Position numbers and translations under genes: made by a program. Positions 1 through 7,164 of a stretch of DNA of 12,204 nucleotides are shown one piece after another. This stretch comes from an uncultured Clostridia bacterium. GTDB taxonomy: Bacteria > Bacillota > Clostridia > Oscillospirales > Ruminococcaceae. The stretch covers positions 1 to 12,204 of the forward strand of contig CALGTU010000110.1 of the NCBI GenBank assembly GCA_937901465.1. Reading direction: 5' to 3'. The notes below the pieces were generated by a model that ran no database searches, was not told the origin of the DNA, and saw only the letters and a list, made by a program, of their open reading frames with translations. Position 1 is the stretch's first letter. Every line of letters starts with the position of its first letter.

Positions 1-11
1 AATCAAGTTTT

Positions 12-941
12 ATGAATATGCCTTCTCCCGAAAAGAAGGAAGATGAAAAACCTAAAAAGCCTCAGAGAAAGCCTTTCAAACTTGAAAAAACAGAAAAGCC
101 TGAAAAGAAGAAAAAAGAAGAAAAGCCGAAGAAACCCATTTCAGAAAAGAAAAAATCAGAAGATCCTTTTGACGAACTGAAAATAGTTTTCGACAGTGCA
201 CTTGACGAAGACGTAAGTGAAATCGAAGAACTTTCTTCTGAACCCGAAACAACAAGCGAACCCATAATAAGAAAATCTTTCAAGAGAAATTCATACCTTG
301 CAATAGGCGTTGTTGTTTCTGTTTTAGCCCTGATAGGTTTTGTATCTTCTGTTTTATTTGTAAAGGGCATTGCAGAAGGCGTTGCCAACAACACAAAACA
401 GAAGGAAGAATTCAAATCAATTGTATATCCTCTCGTTATTATCGACTCTCCCGAGTTTGATGATATAACACAGCTTTCTCCCGATAGCGTTATAAACGCA
501 GCTATATGGGATATCCTTCTTCATGGCGATATATCAAAATACGAAGAAAGCTATGAAAACATAACTATTCCACAGGCAGATGTCGAACTTCATGCTACAA
601 AGCTTTTCGGAAAAAATCTTACATTCAAACATCGTGACGTTGGAGACATTTCACTCACATTCTACTATAACAGTGAAACAAAATCATATACAGTTCCTGT
701 TACTCCTGAATTCTTCTCCTACTCTCCTGTTGTAAGAAACGTTTCAAAAAGCGGAGATACCTATGATGTTGCTGTTGGTTATTTAGCGCCCGCACCCTCA
801 TGGGTTGAAGAAAGAGATAAGGAACTCGCTACTCTTCCTGAAAAATACGTTATAGTAAAGCTTAAAAAAGAGGATAACGGATATATAATCGTTTCCTGCA
901 AGGAAACAGATGAATATGAAACAAGGGTGAATGTATTCTGA
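12..941 (+). CDS. Unrecognised single-pass membrane protein with Lys/Glu/Pro-rich N-terminus, coupled to tyrA
   Basis: I do not recognise the family. Residues 1-50 are extremely rich in Lys, Glu and Pro (low complexity, probably disordered), and residues 51-92 are acidic and Ser-rich. One hydrophobic segment follows at about residues 95-118, flanked by KRNS and a Lys. The remaining ~190 residues form a soluble domain with regular strand-like alternation and several Tyr/Val-rich stretches. The arrangement suggests a cytoplasmic N-terminus, one membrane span and an extracytoplasmic C-terminal domain. The frame is open to the left edge of the window and no ribosome binding site is visible in the 11 bases before the ATG, so the true start may lie further left; a second ATG is two codons in. 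The stop codon overlaps the tyrA start by one base (TGATG-type junction), so the two are very likely co-translated. No enzyme motif was found, and a role in aromatic amino acid synthesis cannot be claimed from position alone. Confidence 0.8.
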   Translation: MNMPSPEKKEDEKPKKPQRKPFKLEKTEKPEKKKKEEKPKKPISEKKKSEDPFDELKIVFDSALDEDVSEIEELSSEPETTSEPIIRKSFKRNSYLAIGVVVSVLALIGFVSSVLFVKGIAEGVANNTKQKEEFKSIVYPLVIIDSPEFDDITQLSPDSVINAAIWDILLHGDISKYEESYENITIPQADVELHATKLFGKNLTFKHRDVGDISLTFYYNSETKSYTVPVTPEFFSYSPVVRNVSKSGDTYDVAVGYLAPAPSWVEERDKELATLPEKYVIVKLKKEDNGYIIVSCKETDEYETRVNVF

Positions 942-1774
942 TGATTATAACAGTTGTTGGTTTAGGCCTTATAGGCGGTTCTTTCTGTAAGGCAATAAAA
1001 GAAAAAACAGATTACACTTGTCTCGGAATTGACCTTTCTGAAGAAGTTATAAAAAAAGCGATTTCAGAAAAGACTATCAATGGAGAATGCAAGGATTTAT
1101 CTGTTTCTGACATCACAATAGTATGCCTTTATCCCGAAGCAACGGTTGAATTCATCCTGAAAAACAAGGACAAATTCAAAAAAGGCAGTATTGTAACCGA
1201 TGTATGCGGAATAAAGGAATATATAGTTTCTTCTGTCAAAGACGCTGTCAGAGAATGTGGTGCAACTTTTATAGGAGCTCATCCTATGGCAGGGAGAGAG
1301 TTTTCGGGATACTCCTACTCTCTTGCGGACCTTTACAAAAACGCGAGTTTTATCATGACTCCCGAAGATGCTCCCGAAGATGCTGTTTCTGAACTCGAAA
1401 GCCTTGCTCTTATGCTTGGGTTCGGCAAAGTTGTAAAAACAACACCGCGTGAGCACGATGAAATAATCGCATATACTTCTCAGCTTGCACATATCGTTTC
1501 ATCTGCTTACATAAAAAGTCCTACATTACAAAAAGAAGTAGGCTTTTCGGCAGGAAGTTTCAAGGACCTCACAAGAGTTGCAAAACTCAATGAGGATATG
1601 TGGACATCGCTCTTTATGAAAAATAAAGAACCACTTGTTTTTGAGATAAAAGAAATTCAAAAAAGACTTTCTGAATATCTTAAAGCTTTAGAAACCGAAG
1701 ACAGCGAAACTCTTAAAGAACTTCTTAAAAACGGAAGAATACTCAAAGAAAAATCGCTTGAAGAAAATAAGTAA
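941..1774 (+). CDS. tyrA: Prephenate dehydrogenase (TyrA, class I, no ACT domain)
   Basis: Catalyses NAD(P)-dependent oxidative decarboxylation of prephenate to 4-hydroxyphenylpyruvate, the committed step to tyrosine; it acts in the cytosol. The N-terminal Rossmann fold carries GLGLIG (residues 7-12). An Asp at the end of the second strand (GIDLS, 29-33) usually indicates NAD preference. VTDVCGIK (85-92) and HPMAG (114-118) are family hallmarks. QLAH (181-184) holds the conserved helical-domain His, and GSFKDLTRVA (205-214) is the substrate-arginine segment. At 277 residues it has the dehydrogenase core only, with no C-terminal ACT domain and no fused chorismate mutase, so feedback inhibition by tyrosine through an ACT domain is not expected. 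Arogenate dehydrogenase activity cannot be excluded. The start overlaps the upstream stop by 1 nt, with a purine-rich AGGG about 12 nt upstream. A strong terminator follows directly. Confidence 0.93.
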   Translation: MIITVVGLGLIGGSFCKAIKEKTDYTCLGIDLSEEVIKKAISEKTINGECKDLSVSDITIVCLYPEATVEFILKNKDKFKKGSIVTDVCGIKEYIVSSVKDAVRECGATFIGAHPMAGREFSGYSYSLADLYKNASFIMTPEDAPEDAVSELESLALMLGFGKVVKTTPREHDEIIAYTSQLAHIVSSAYIKSPTLQKEVGFSAGSFKDLTRVAKLNEDMWTSLFMKNKEPLVFEIKEIQKRLSEYLKALETEDSETLKELLKNGRILKEKSLEENK

Positions 1775-1779
1775 TAATA

Positions 1780-1818
1780 AAACCGCCTGATTTACAAAAC
1801 AGGCGGTTTGTTCTTTTT
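1780..1818 (+). terminator. Rho-independent terminator after tyrA
   Basis: A perfect 10-bp stem (AAACCGCCTG at 1780-1789 with CAGGCGGTTT at 1800-1809) encloses a 10-nt loop and is followed by a T-rich tail, TTCTTTTT. It begins 5 nt after the tyrA stop codon and isolates the tyrA unit from spoIIID. Confidence 0.92.
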
Positions 1819-1831
1819 AAATCTATACTCA

Positions 1832-1839
1832 CATATAAT
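1832..1839 (+). promoter_or_regulatory. Candidate -10 element for spoIIID
   Basis: CATATAAT at 1832-1839 contains a perfect TATAAT and also resembles the -10 of the mother-cell factor sigma-E (CATAcaaT type), which drives spoIIID in Bacillus subtilis. No convincing -35 of either class is visible, because the expected position falls in the T-tail of the tyrA terminator. The choice between sigma-A and sigma-E is therefore open. Confidence 0.35.
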
Positions 1840-1871
1840 GTTAAAAACAATGCTATGGAGTGTGATTCGAT

Positions 1872-2177
1872 TTGAACGAAAAAATAAAGCATTTTGATTC
1901 GGATAAAAACGATATATGTGACAGAGCTATTATTCTTGCGAGATATATAATCGAAAACAAAGCAACCGTAAGGGCTTGTGCCGACCATTTTTCAAAAGAA
2001 CTCGGAATAAGCAAATCAACTGTACATAAGGATATTTCAGAAAGGTTGCCGAAAATTTCTCCTTCGCTTTATCCTGAAGTAAGAGAGATTATAGAAGAAA
2101 ACAAGCGTGAGCGACATATAAGAGGCGGAATGGCAACAAAACACAAATATGAAGAACTTTCAAAACTGAAAAAATGA
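1872..2177 (+). CDS. spoIIID: Sporulation transcriptional regulator SpoIIID
   Basis: SpoIIID is a small DNA-binding protein made in the mother cell during sporulation; it tunes the sigma-E regulon and helps set up sigma-K. At 101 residues it is slightly longer than the B. subtilis protein, mostly at its N-terminus. The helix-turn-helix spans about residues 32-60 with the hallmark SKSTVHKD at 47-54, followed by ERLP. The conserved basic tail RHIRGG (81-86), then ATKHKY, is also present. The start is TTG at 1872, chosen because no suitable ATG precedes the conserved region and GGAG lies at 1857-1860, 11 nt upstream. TTG starts are used in this lineage but lower certainty about the exact N-terminus. 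The gene stands alone between two terminators, so it is a single-gene transcription unit. Its presence supports an endospore-forming Firmicute. Confidence 0.93.
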   Translation: MNEKIKHFDSDKNDICDRAIILARYIIENKATVRACADHFSKELGISKSTVHKDISERLPKISPSLYPEVREIIEENKRERHIRGGMATKHKYEELSKLKK

Positions 2178-2185
2178 TAAAAAAT

Positions 2186-2215
2186 AAAGGTATCAGAAAA
2201 ATCTGATACCTTTTT
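2186..2215. terminator. Bidirectional terminator shared by spoIIID and degV
   Basis: A 9-bp perfect stem (GGTATCAGA at 2189-2197, TCTGATACC at 2202-2210) has an AAAA loop. TTTTT follows on the plus strand. Flanking AAA on the left gives a T-rich tail (TTTATTTTTT) on the minus strand. It sits between the two convergent stop codons, so it can serve both genes. Confidence 0.9.
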
Positions 2216-2219
2216 GTTA

Positions 2220-3092
2220 TTATCTCTTATCGGCATAGAAGAAAAGTGCTACTGTTCCGGGGCCTGAATGTGAGCCTATAATAGGGCCGATATAACTTGT
2301 TATGAATTTCTTTACCTTATATTTTTTACTTACAAGGTCCATAACGAATTTGAGGTCGTCGTAGCAATCGCCATGGCTTATTCCTACAGTTATGTTTTCT
2401 GTATGGCTTCCTATTCTTTCAGCCATACCGTCAACAAGCGCTGTAAGAGCCTGTTTTCTTCCTCTTACCTTTCCTACCGCGATAAGATGACCTTCATCGT
2501 CAACATGAAGAACAGGCTTTATTCCGAGGATAGAACCTGCTATCTGAGTTGCTCTTGAAACTCTTCCGCCACGATATAGATAGATAAGGTCGTCAACAGT
2601 GAACATATGACCTATTTTAAGCTTGTTGTTTTCACACCACTCTGCTACTTCTTCCATTGTGTTTCCTTCTTCTTTGAGAGAAGCAGCGAAATAAACGAAG
2701 AGTCCCTGTCCCATTGAAGCAGCAAGTGAATCAACAACAATTATCTTTCTGTCGGGGTATTTTTCGAGAAGAGTTTCTCTTGCTATAAGAGAACTGTTAT
2801 ATGTTCCGCTGAGACCTGATGAGAAAGCAATATAAAGAATATCTTTTCCACCCGCTAAAACTTCATCAAACGCATCAAGAAACTGCTCGGGAGTTGCCTG
2901 TGATGTTGATGTGAGAGAGCCTGCTCTCATTTTATTATAGAATTCATTTATCGGAAAAGGCGCTGTTTTTTCGTTATAGCTGTCTTCATCTATCTTGAAT
3001 GAAAAATTGACTAATCCTATTTTATACTGCTTTATAACTTCTTCGGGAAGGTCACATCCTGAATCCGAAAAGATAACATAATTTTTACTCAT
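2220..3092 (-). CDS. DegV family fatty-acid-binding protein (FakB-like)
   Basis: DegV proteins bind a single fatty acid. In FakA/FakB systems they present exogenous fatty acids to the kinase FakA for phosphorylation and entry into phospholipid synthesis. The protein has 290 residues, typical for the family. Motifs in order: SDSGCDLP (9-16), TSTSQATPEQF (61-71), SSGLSGTYNS (91-100, lipid headgroup region), the long conserved FTVDDLIYLYRGGR segment (164-177) leading to GIKPVLH (190-196), and GPIIGSHSGPG (269-279) near the C-terminus. The start at 3092 was chosen over an in-frame ATG 60 nt upstream because AGGGGG lies 6 nt before it and homology begins there; the 20 extra residues look non-conserved and would overlap the promoter. 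No fakA is in the window. The gene lies downstream of htrA without a visible terminator between them, so readthrough is possible in addition to its own promoter. Confidence 0.92.
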   Translation of the reverse strand: MSKNYVIFSDSGCDLPEEVIKQYKIGLVNFSFKIDEDSYNEKTAPFPINEFYNKMRAGSLTSTSQATPEQFLDAFDEVLAGGKDILYIAFSSGLSGTYNSSLIARETLLEKYPDRKIIVVDSLAASMGQGLFVYFAASLKEEGNTMEEVAEWCENNKLKIGHMFTVDDLIYLYRGGRVSRATQIAGSILGIKPVLHVDDEGHLIAVGKVRGRKQALTALVDGMAERIGSHTENITVGISHGDCYDDLKFVMDLVSKKYKVKKFITSYIGPIIGSHSGPGTVALFFYADKR

Positions 3093-3132
3093 ATTCGTCC
3101 CCCTGACTGAATTGTTTATAGCATTATACAAT

Positions 3133-3161
3133 AGTATACCACAAAACAACACCGATTACAA
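3133..3161 (-). promoter_or_regulatory. sigma-A-type promoter of degV
   Basis: On the minus strand, TTGTAA (3156-3161) and TATACT (3133-3138) are separated by 17 nt, and the -10 is extended (TGGTATACT). The promoter ends about 40 nt before the chosen degV start, which also supports that start codon. Confidence 0.6.
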
Positions 3162-3169
3162 GGGCTTTT

Positions 3170-4381
3170 TTACTGAGTTACCTCCCCGAGAGTTATATTC
3201 ATAGGAATTTCTTCTCCGTTTCTGAATACAACAACAGATACTGTATCATTCGGCTTAAAATCATTCTTGATTTTGTTAAGGTCTATCATAGTTTTTATTT
3301 CTTCATCATTCGCTGAGATTATTATATCCCCGACTTTCATTCCTGCTAATTCTGCAGGAGAATTTTCCTTTATCTGTGCAACATAAACTCCCTCTTTCAT
3401 ATTGTAATAAAAAGCAGTTCTTTCGTCGATATCAAACCCTGCTATACCGATAAGTGGTCTGCCTGTTACATAACCATTGTTTATAAGTTCGTGTATTATA
3501 GGAAGAGCGTCGTTTATAGGAATTGCAAAGCCCATTCCTTCGGCGTCTATAGTAACGATTTTAGCACTGCTTATTCCTATTACCTGACCAAATGAATTAA
3601 CAAGTGCACCTCCTGAATTTCCGCCGTTTATCGCAGCATCTGTCTGTATAAGGCGAAGAAGTTTATCTTCTATTGTAAGTTCTCTGTCAAGACCTGATAT
3701 GATTCCGCTTGTTACTGTGCTGTAAAATTCAAACCCCAAAGGATTTCCTATTGCAACGGCTGTTTCTCCTACAACAAGTTCATCTGAATTTCCGAATTCG
3801 GCAGGAGTAATTTTTTCATCTGCTGAAATTTTAAGAACAGCAATATCTGTCTGCGCATCAGAACCTATTATTTCTGCTTCGTATTCATTCTGACTATCAA
3901 GAAGAATGGTAACATTCTCCGCTCCATCAACAACATGTGCATTAGTAACGATATAGCCGTCAGCGGTCATTATTATCCCTGAACCTGTTGCTTTTCCTTT
4001 TGAAAGGGTTGAAGAAACTCCGACAACAGAGGGTGTTACCTTTTCAACAATCTCAGGAATTGAAAGTTCAGCTTTTTTGACGCTCTGAGAAATTATCGTC
4101 TTTATATCCTTTGTTGTCGGTTGTTTCTTATCTGTTTTTTCTCCTTCTCCCGTTTGCGACACTGTACTGCCTGAATGCATTTCTTCTGCCATAACGGAAT
4201 TCCTTTCGGAAAACTCGTCATAAATTTTATATCCGGATATTGAAATGGCAGATATGACAGAAACACATACCACAGCCATCAGTGCCCTTAAAATATAATT
4301 TTTCTTCGGTTTTTCGCTGTTGTCATTATAATCCGAAGGATAATATGTTATTTCGTTATATTTCTTTTCGTTATCAAACAT
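3170..4381 (-). CDS. Membrane-anchored HtrA/DegP-like serine protease with one PDZ domain
   Basis: This is an extracytoplasmic quality-control protease of family S1C, anchored by one N-terminal transmembrane segment (about residues 31-52) after a charged cytoplasmic tail. A low-complexity linker (about 60-105) leads into the trypsin-like domain. The catalytic triad is intact: His149 in TNAHVV, Asp179 in AQTDIAV, and Ser256 in GGNSGGAL. GYIVTNAHVVDGA and QTDAAINGGNSGG are classic HtrA signatures. A single PDZ domain spans about residues 308-398 (GVYVAQI, then SPAELAGMKVGDII). At 403 residues it has the length and domain order of Firmicutes HtrA/YkdA-type proteases. The start at 4381 has AGGAAG about 8 nt upstream. 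In other Firmicutes htrA is induced by cell-envelope or secretion stress (for example CssRS); no such operator was identified here. No terminator separates it from degV downstream. Confidence 0.94.
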   Translation of the reverse strand: MFDNEKKYNEITYYPSDYNDNSEKPKKNYILRALMAVVCVSVISAISISGYKIYDEFSERNSVMAEEMHSGSTVSQTGEGEKTDKKQPTTKDIKTIISQSVKKAELSIPEIVEKVTPSVVGVSSTLSKGKATGSGIIMTADGYIVTNAHVVDGAENVTILLDSQNEYEAEIIGSDAQTDIAVLKISADEKITPAEFGNSDELVVGETAVAIGNPLGFEFYSTVTSGIISGLDRELTIEDKLLRLIQTDAAINGGNSGGALVNSFGQVIGISSAKIVTIDAEGMGFAIPINDALPIIHELINNGYVTGRPLIGIAGFDIDERTAFYYNMKEGVYVAQIKENSPAELAGMKVGDIIISANDEEIKTMIDLNKIKNDFKPNDTVSVVVFRNGEEIPMNITLGEVTQ

Positions 4382-4400
4382 AAAACTTTCTTCCTTTCTA

Positions 4401-4429
4401 TCTATACATATCTATGTCATTACAATCAA
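4401..4429 (-). promoter_or_regulatory. Candidate promoter of htrA
   Basis: On the minus strand, TTGATT (4424-4429) and TATAGA (4401-4406) are spaced by 17 nt, with TG immediately before the -10. The predicted leader is very short (about 15 nt) but still contains the ribosome binding site. The region is AT-rich, so chance matches are possible. Confidence 0.45.
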
Positions 4430-4497
4430 AACTTATGTCTGTAATTTATTTTCTTTCATTTTTGTGATAAATTTATGATATAAGGTTGAAAACACAG

Positions 4498-4533
4498 AAA
4501 AAAACAAAACTGCCGTCTTAAAAAAGACGGCAG
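4498..4533 (-). terminator. Terminator of the sigma/beta-propeller operon
   Basis: A perfect 10-bp stem (CTGCCGTCTT at 4510-4519, AAGACGGCAG at 4524-4533) with a 4-nt loop is followed on the minus strand by TTTTGTTTTTTT. There is no T-tract on the plus strand, so it works for the minus-strand genes ending at 4594. Confidence 0.92.
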
Positions 4534-4593
4534 CCTCGTTTAAAAATTAAAGAAGAAAAGGAATAAAAAGTTATCATAAAACAAATGTTGGAA

Positions 4594-6561
4594 TTATTCT
4601 ATTTCAAATGTTTCAACGACCTTGAGATCCGATATTCTTGCAGAAACTACTCTGCCTTCAGAAACCGCATAGAGTGTGTCGTCGATAATAACGGAACGCT
4701 TGAACTCGTATTTTTTATCGAGATCTGTATACTCAATATATCCGAGCGATGTAAATCCCTCTCCCGGTTTATAGGAGAACACATAGTAAAGATTTCCGTT
4801 ACCATATGTATCGTTCTTTACTGTCGGGATACCGATTATTCCGTTTGTGCTGTCTATGAGCAGCGCTTTCATATCAAGTTTTCCGCCTGAAAGTGCGGCT
4901 GATAAAACGCCGTTTGTTTCAACCGAAGAAACTTCTGTGAAATTTATACCATCGGCAGTTGAATACATAGTAAGAACTACGCCTTCAGTCTTGCCGTTTT
5001 CATCTGTTTTTGCAGATATTCCGAGATATTCGTTGTCTGTGCATTTATAAAGGTAAACTGATTTATCTGTTGAAACAGCAGGAGACACCTGTGTTCCGTC
5101 AAGAATAACCTCATAGGGATTTTCTTCTCCTGAAAGGAATATAAACGCTTTATTCTCTCTGAATTCAACTGCAACGGGATTTTTACCCATATCCTTACAA
5201 AGTCCCGCAAGGTAAGAAACAGGGACGAGATTTTCATCATATATGCTGATTGAAACTCCTCCGATTCTTGCACCATCAGGTGATGGTGTGAGAGTTGAAA
5301 CTCTTACCATTCCGTTATATTCACTTACAGAAGTTATATCAGAATAGATACCTGCAACGTCAACAACTGTAGGCGCTGAAACGTCACCGCCTGAGATTGC
5401 GAACTTAGCAACAGTTGTATCTCCCGATGCACTTCCTGCAACGTATACCGCGTTACCTGTGAAATATGCCGATTTTCCATTTGAAAGAACTACCTTTATC
5501 GATCTGAAAGGACTTGCCTGTGCTGTATCAAGACCTGCTACTATTGTGTAGTTGTTGCTCACCTTAGCAGGAATTGTTATATCAGCGGCATCAACATAAT
5601 ACTTTCCGTCATCTGTATAGTATGAAGGAATGTAGTTGTCAAGGTCTTCCTCGCTATCGAGAGGCTTTGTTCTGAAGTTTGAGTAGTTTGAAACCACATA
5701 GATGAGTGTGCCTTCCATATAGGATGAAATATAGGCACCATTCTGTTTGTATGTGTTTTCAAGCTTTACATTCGTTTTATCGGCAATATTGTAAATGTCG
5801 ATTACTGTGTTGTTCTGTGTTACTGTTTCCGGCAGAGAAGGAACTGTTGTTTCAGCTACGCTATCGGCATTAACATCATCGCCTGCTGTTGTTTCTTCTG
5901 TATCTGCAGCAGTAAAAGGAACTTCTATGACATTGTTTGAAATAACAATAAGTCTGTCCCCTGCGATATACATTCCGACAGGTGTCTTTTCAGCGTTTTC
6001 TATCTTTATGAGTTCGGTCATATCGCCGTTCTCAGCTGAAATAACATTCACCTTTCCGTCAGCAATGCAATAAAGGTTCTTGCCGTCTGTAACAGTTATA
6101 TCGTCCTCTGATACTTCGGCCTTATCAAATATATAATCCTTGTTGTCGAAGTTTTCTGTATCTGTCTCGACAGGGATTGTGTCGTTTGATATCTCTCCCC
6201 AGCCTATACCGTCATCTGCGGGATTATTGATTATTGTATTCTGAATGACGCTGTAAACATCATGATAATCACTTACTTTATGCCCCTGAATAACTTCGGG
6301 GTTATCAACTGCCGGTCTGTTTGTGTTGTCAACAACAGCTGTTACTCCACATCCTAACGCGATGCAGGCTGCAACCGCAGCAGCTGATCTCATTGCTACC
6401 GCCCTGTTCTTCGATTTTATGCCTGCGGATGACATCTTTATCTCTTTTCTGTTCTTTTCCGCCTGTTTTTCTTTAAGCATAACTGCAATGTTATCGGGCG
6501 ACAAGCGCTCGGGAATTTCTGCTTCTTCTATAAGCATTCTTACCTCTTTGTCAAAGCCCAT
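4594..6561 (-). CDS. Membrane-anchored beta-propeller domain protein, candidate anti-sigma partner
   Basis: A 655-residue protein with three parts. Residues 1-52 are a charged cytoplasmic segment containing IPERLSPDNIAVML (16-29), reminiscent of short anti-sigma N-termini in Clostridia. One transmembrane helix lies at about 54-77. A large extracytoplasmic region follows, starting with an acidic Thr/Asp/Glu-rich stretch. The rest consists of repeated strand-rich blades (GKVNVISAENG, GDRLIVISNN, TLIYVVSNYS, GKSAYFTGNAVYVAG, NKAFIFLSG, DTLYAVSEGRVVSARIS), matching the secreted/anchored beta-propeller family common beside ECF sigma genes in Firmicutes. It starts 5 nt after the sigma stop, with AGGGAGG inside the end of the sigma gene, so the two are one operon. 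Inference: the exterior propeller senses an envelope signal and the inner tail binds the sigma factor. No canonical zinc-binding anti-sigma HxxxCxxC motif is present, so the regulatory role is unproven. Confidence 0.85.
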   Translation of the reverse strand: MGFDKEVRMLIEEAEIPERLSPDNIAVMLKEKQAEKNRKEIKMSSAGIKSKNRAVAMRSAAAVAACIALGCGVTAVVDNTNRPAVDNPEVIQGHKVSDYHDVYSVIQNTIINNPADDGIGWGEISNDTIPVETDTENFDNKDYIFDKAEVSEDDITVTDGKNLYCIADGKVNVISAENGDMTELIKIENAEKTPVGMYIAGDRLIVISNNVIEVPFTAADTEETTAGDDVNADSVAETTVPSLPETVTQNNTVIDIYNIADKTNVKLENTYKQNGAYISSYMEGTLIYVVSNYSNFRTKPLDSEEDLDNYIPSYYTDDGKYYVDAADITIPAKVSNNYTIVAGLDTAQASPFRSIKVVLSNGKSAYFTGNAVYVAGSASGDTTVAKFAISGGDVSAPTVVDVAGIYSDITSVSEYNGMVRVSTLTPSPDGARIGGVSISIYDENLVPVSYLAGLCKDMGKNPVAVEFRENKAFIFLSGEENPYEVILDGTQVSPAVSTDKSVYLYKCTDNEYLGISAKTDENGKTEGVVLTMYSTADGINFTEVSSVETNGVLSAALSGGKLDMKALLIDSTNGIIGIPTVKNDTYGNGNLYYVFSYKPGEGFTSLGYIEYTDLDKKYEFKRSVIIDDTLYAVSEGRVVSARISDLKVVETFEIE

Positions 6562-6566
6562 AGTCT

Positions 6567-7094
6567 CTACCTCCCTTCCTGTTCAGCAATCAGTAGGTCA
6601 CGAAGTTTAAGCTTCGCTCTTGAAAGTTGTGAGCGTATCGTTGCGGGTTTTCCGCCAAGCATTTTTGCTATTTCGTCGCTCTTATAACCGCCTACTATAC
6701 TGAGTGATATTACAAGTCTTTCGTTTTCTTCAAGTTCACTTATGGCTTCCAGGATTTCAACACCGTCAAAGTTGTTCTCCCTTATCTCCGGTTCTACTTC
6801 GGAGATATCCTGCGTGTCGTCATCTCTGTAATATTCCTTTTGCTTTTTCTTTATCTTCGCCATAAGGATTTTGACTATCCACGCTTTAAATGCATTTTCA
6901 TCTTTGAGATTTTTTATGGAAGCGAATGCATCAAGAACAGTGTCGCTGACAGCGTCAGCTGCGTCATCACTGTTTCTTAAGTTGCATAGAGCCATATGGT
7001 ATAAGTCTTTATATACCGAGGAATAAAGTTCTGCGAAAGCGTCTGCGTCACCGTTCCTCGCTCTTTTCACCAACTGGGAAAAGTTGTTTTTCAT
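6567..7094 (-). CDS. ECF-type RNA polymerase sigma factor (sigma-70 family)
   Basis: An alternative sigma factor of 175 residues with only regions 2 and 4. Sigma-2 spans about residues 18-87 (DAFAELYSSVYKDLYHMA; NSDDAADAVSDTVLDAF matching the 'A-DAxQ-tF' core helix; then AFKAWIVKILMAKIK). A short acidic linker (90-112) follows. Sigma-4 spans about 115-168 (ELEENERLVISLSIVGGYKSDEIA, then the recognition helix KPATIRSQLSRAKLKLR). The start has AGAGGTG about 6 nt upstream. It is the first gene of a two-gene operon with the membrane beta-propeller protein. ECF factors usually activate their own promoter, but no GGAAC-type -35 was seen upstream, where the recognisable element is a housekeeping-type extended -10. 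Confidence 0.93.
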   Translation of the reverse strand: MKNNFSQLVKRARNGDADAFAELYSSVYKDLYHMALCNLRNSDDAADAVSDTVLDAFASIKNLKDENAFKAWIVKILMAKIKKKQKEYYRDDDTQDISEVEPEIRENNFDGVEILEAISELEENERLVISLSIVGGYKSDEIAKMLGGKPATIRSQLSRAKLKLRDLLIAEQEGR

Positions 7095-7132
7095 TTTATC
7101 ACCTCTAATGTCTTACGGATTTTCCGTTTTAC

Positions 7133-7145
7133 ATCACTAAGTGAT
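7133..7145. repeat. 13-bp palindrome at the predicted start of sigma-operon transcription
   Basis: ATCACT-A-AGTGAT, perfect 6-bp arms around one base. It directly abuts the minus-strand -10 (7146-7151) and would be centred close to +1, the classic place for a repressor operator. The binding protein is unknown. Confidence 0.5.
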
Positions 7146-7154
7146 ATTATACCA
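7146..7154 (-). promoter_or_regulatory. Extended -10 promoter of the sigma/beta-propeller operon
   Basis: On the minus strand TGGTATAAT (7146-7154) is a perfect extended -10. The -35 at the matching spacing is TTTTAT, which is poor, so the extended -10 must carry most recognition or an activator helps. The leader is about 45 nt, with a small ACGGA/TCCGT hairpin (7115-7127) before the ribosome binding site. Confidence 0.5.
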
Positions 7155-7164
7155 CATTTTTCTC

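Noticed and set aside
62..415. 117-codon minus-strand open frame rich in Ser/Phe
   Set aside because: It is the antisense of the Lys/Glu-rich tail of the first gene (AAG/GAA read backwards gives CTT/TTC), has no ribosome binding site and no family resemblance.
1743..1988. 81-codon minus-strand open frame spanning tyrA end and spoIIID start
   Set aside because: It crosses a terminator and two genes on the other strand and shows no recognisable motif; spoIIID is clearly the real gene.
3093..3152. In-frame upstream ATG adding 20 residues to DegV
   Set aside because: The extension is not family-like and would overlap the predicted promoter; the internal ATG at 3092 has an AGGGGG ribosome binding site.
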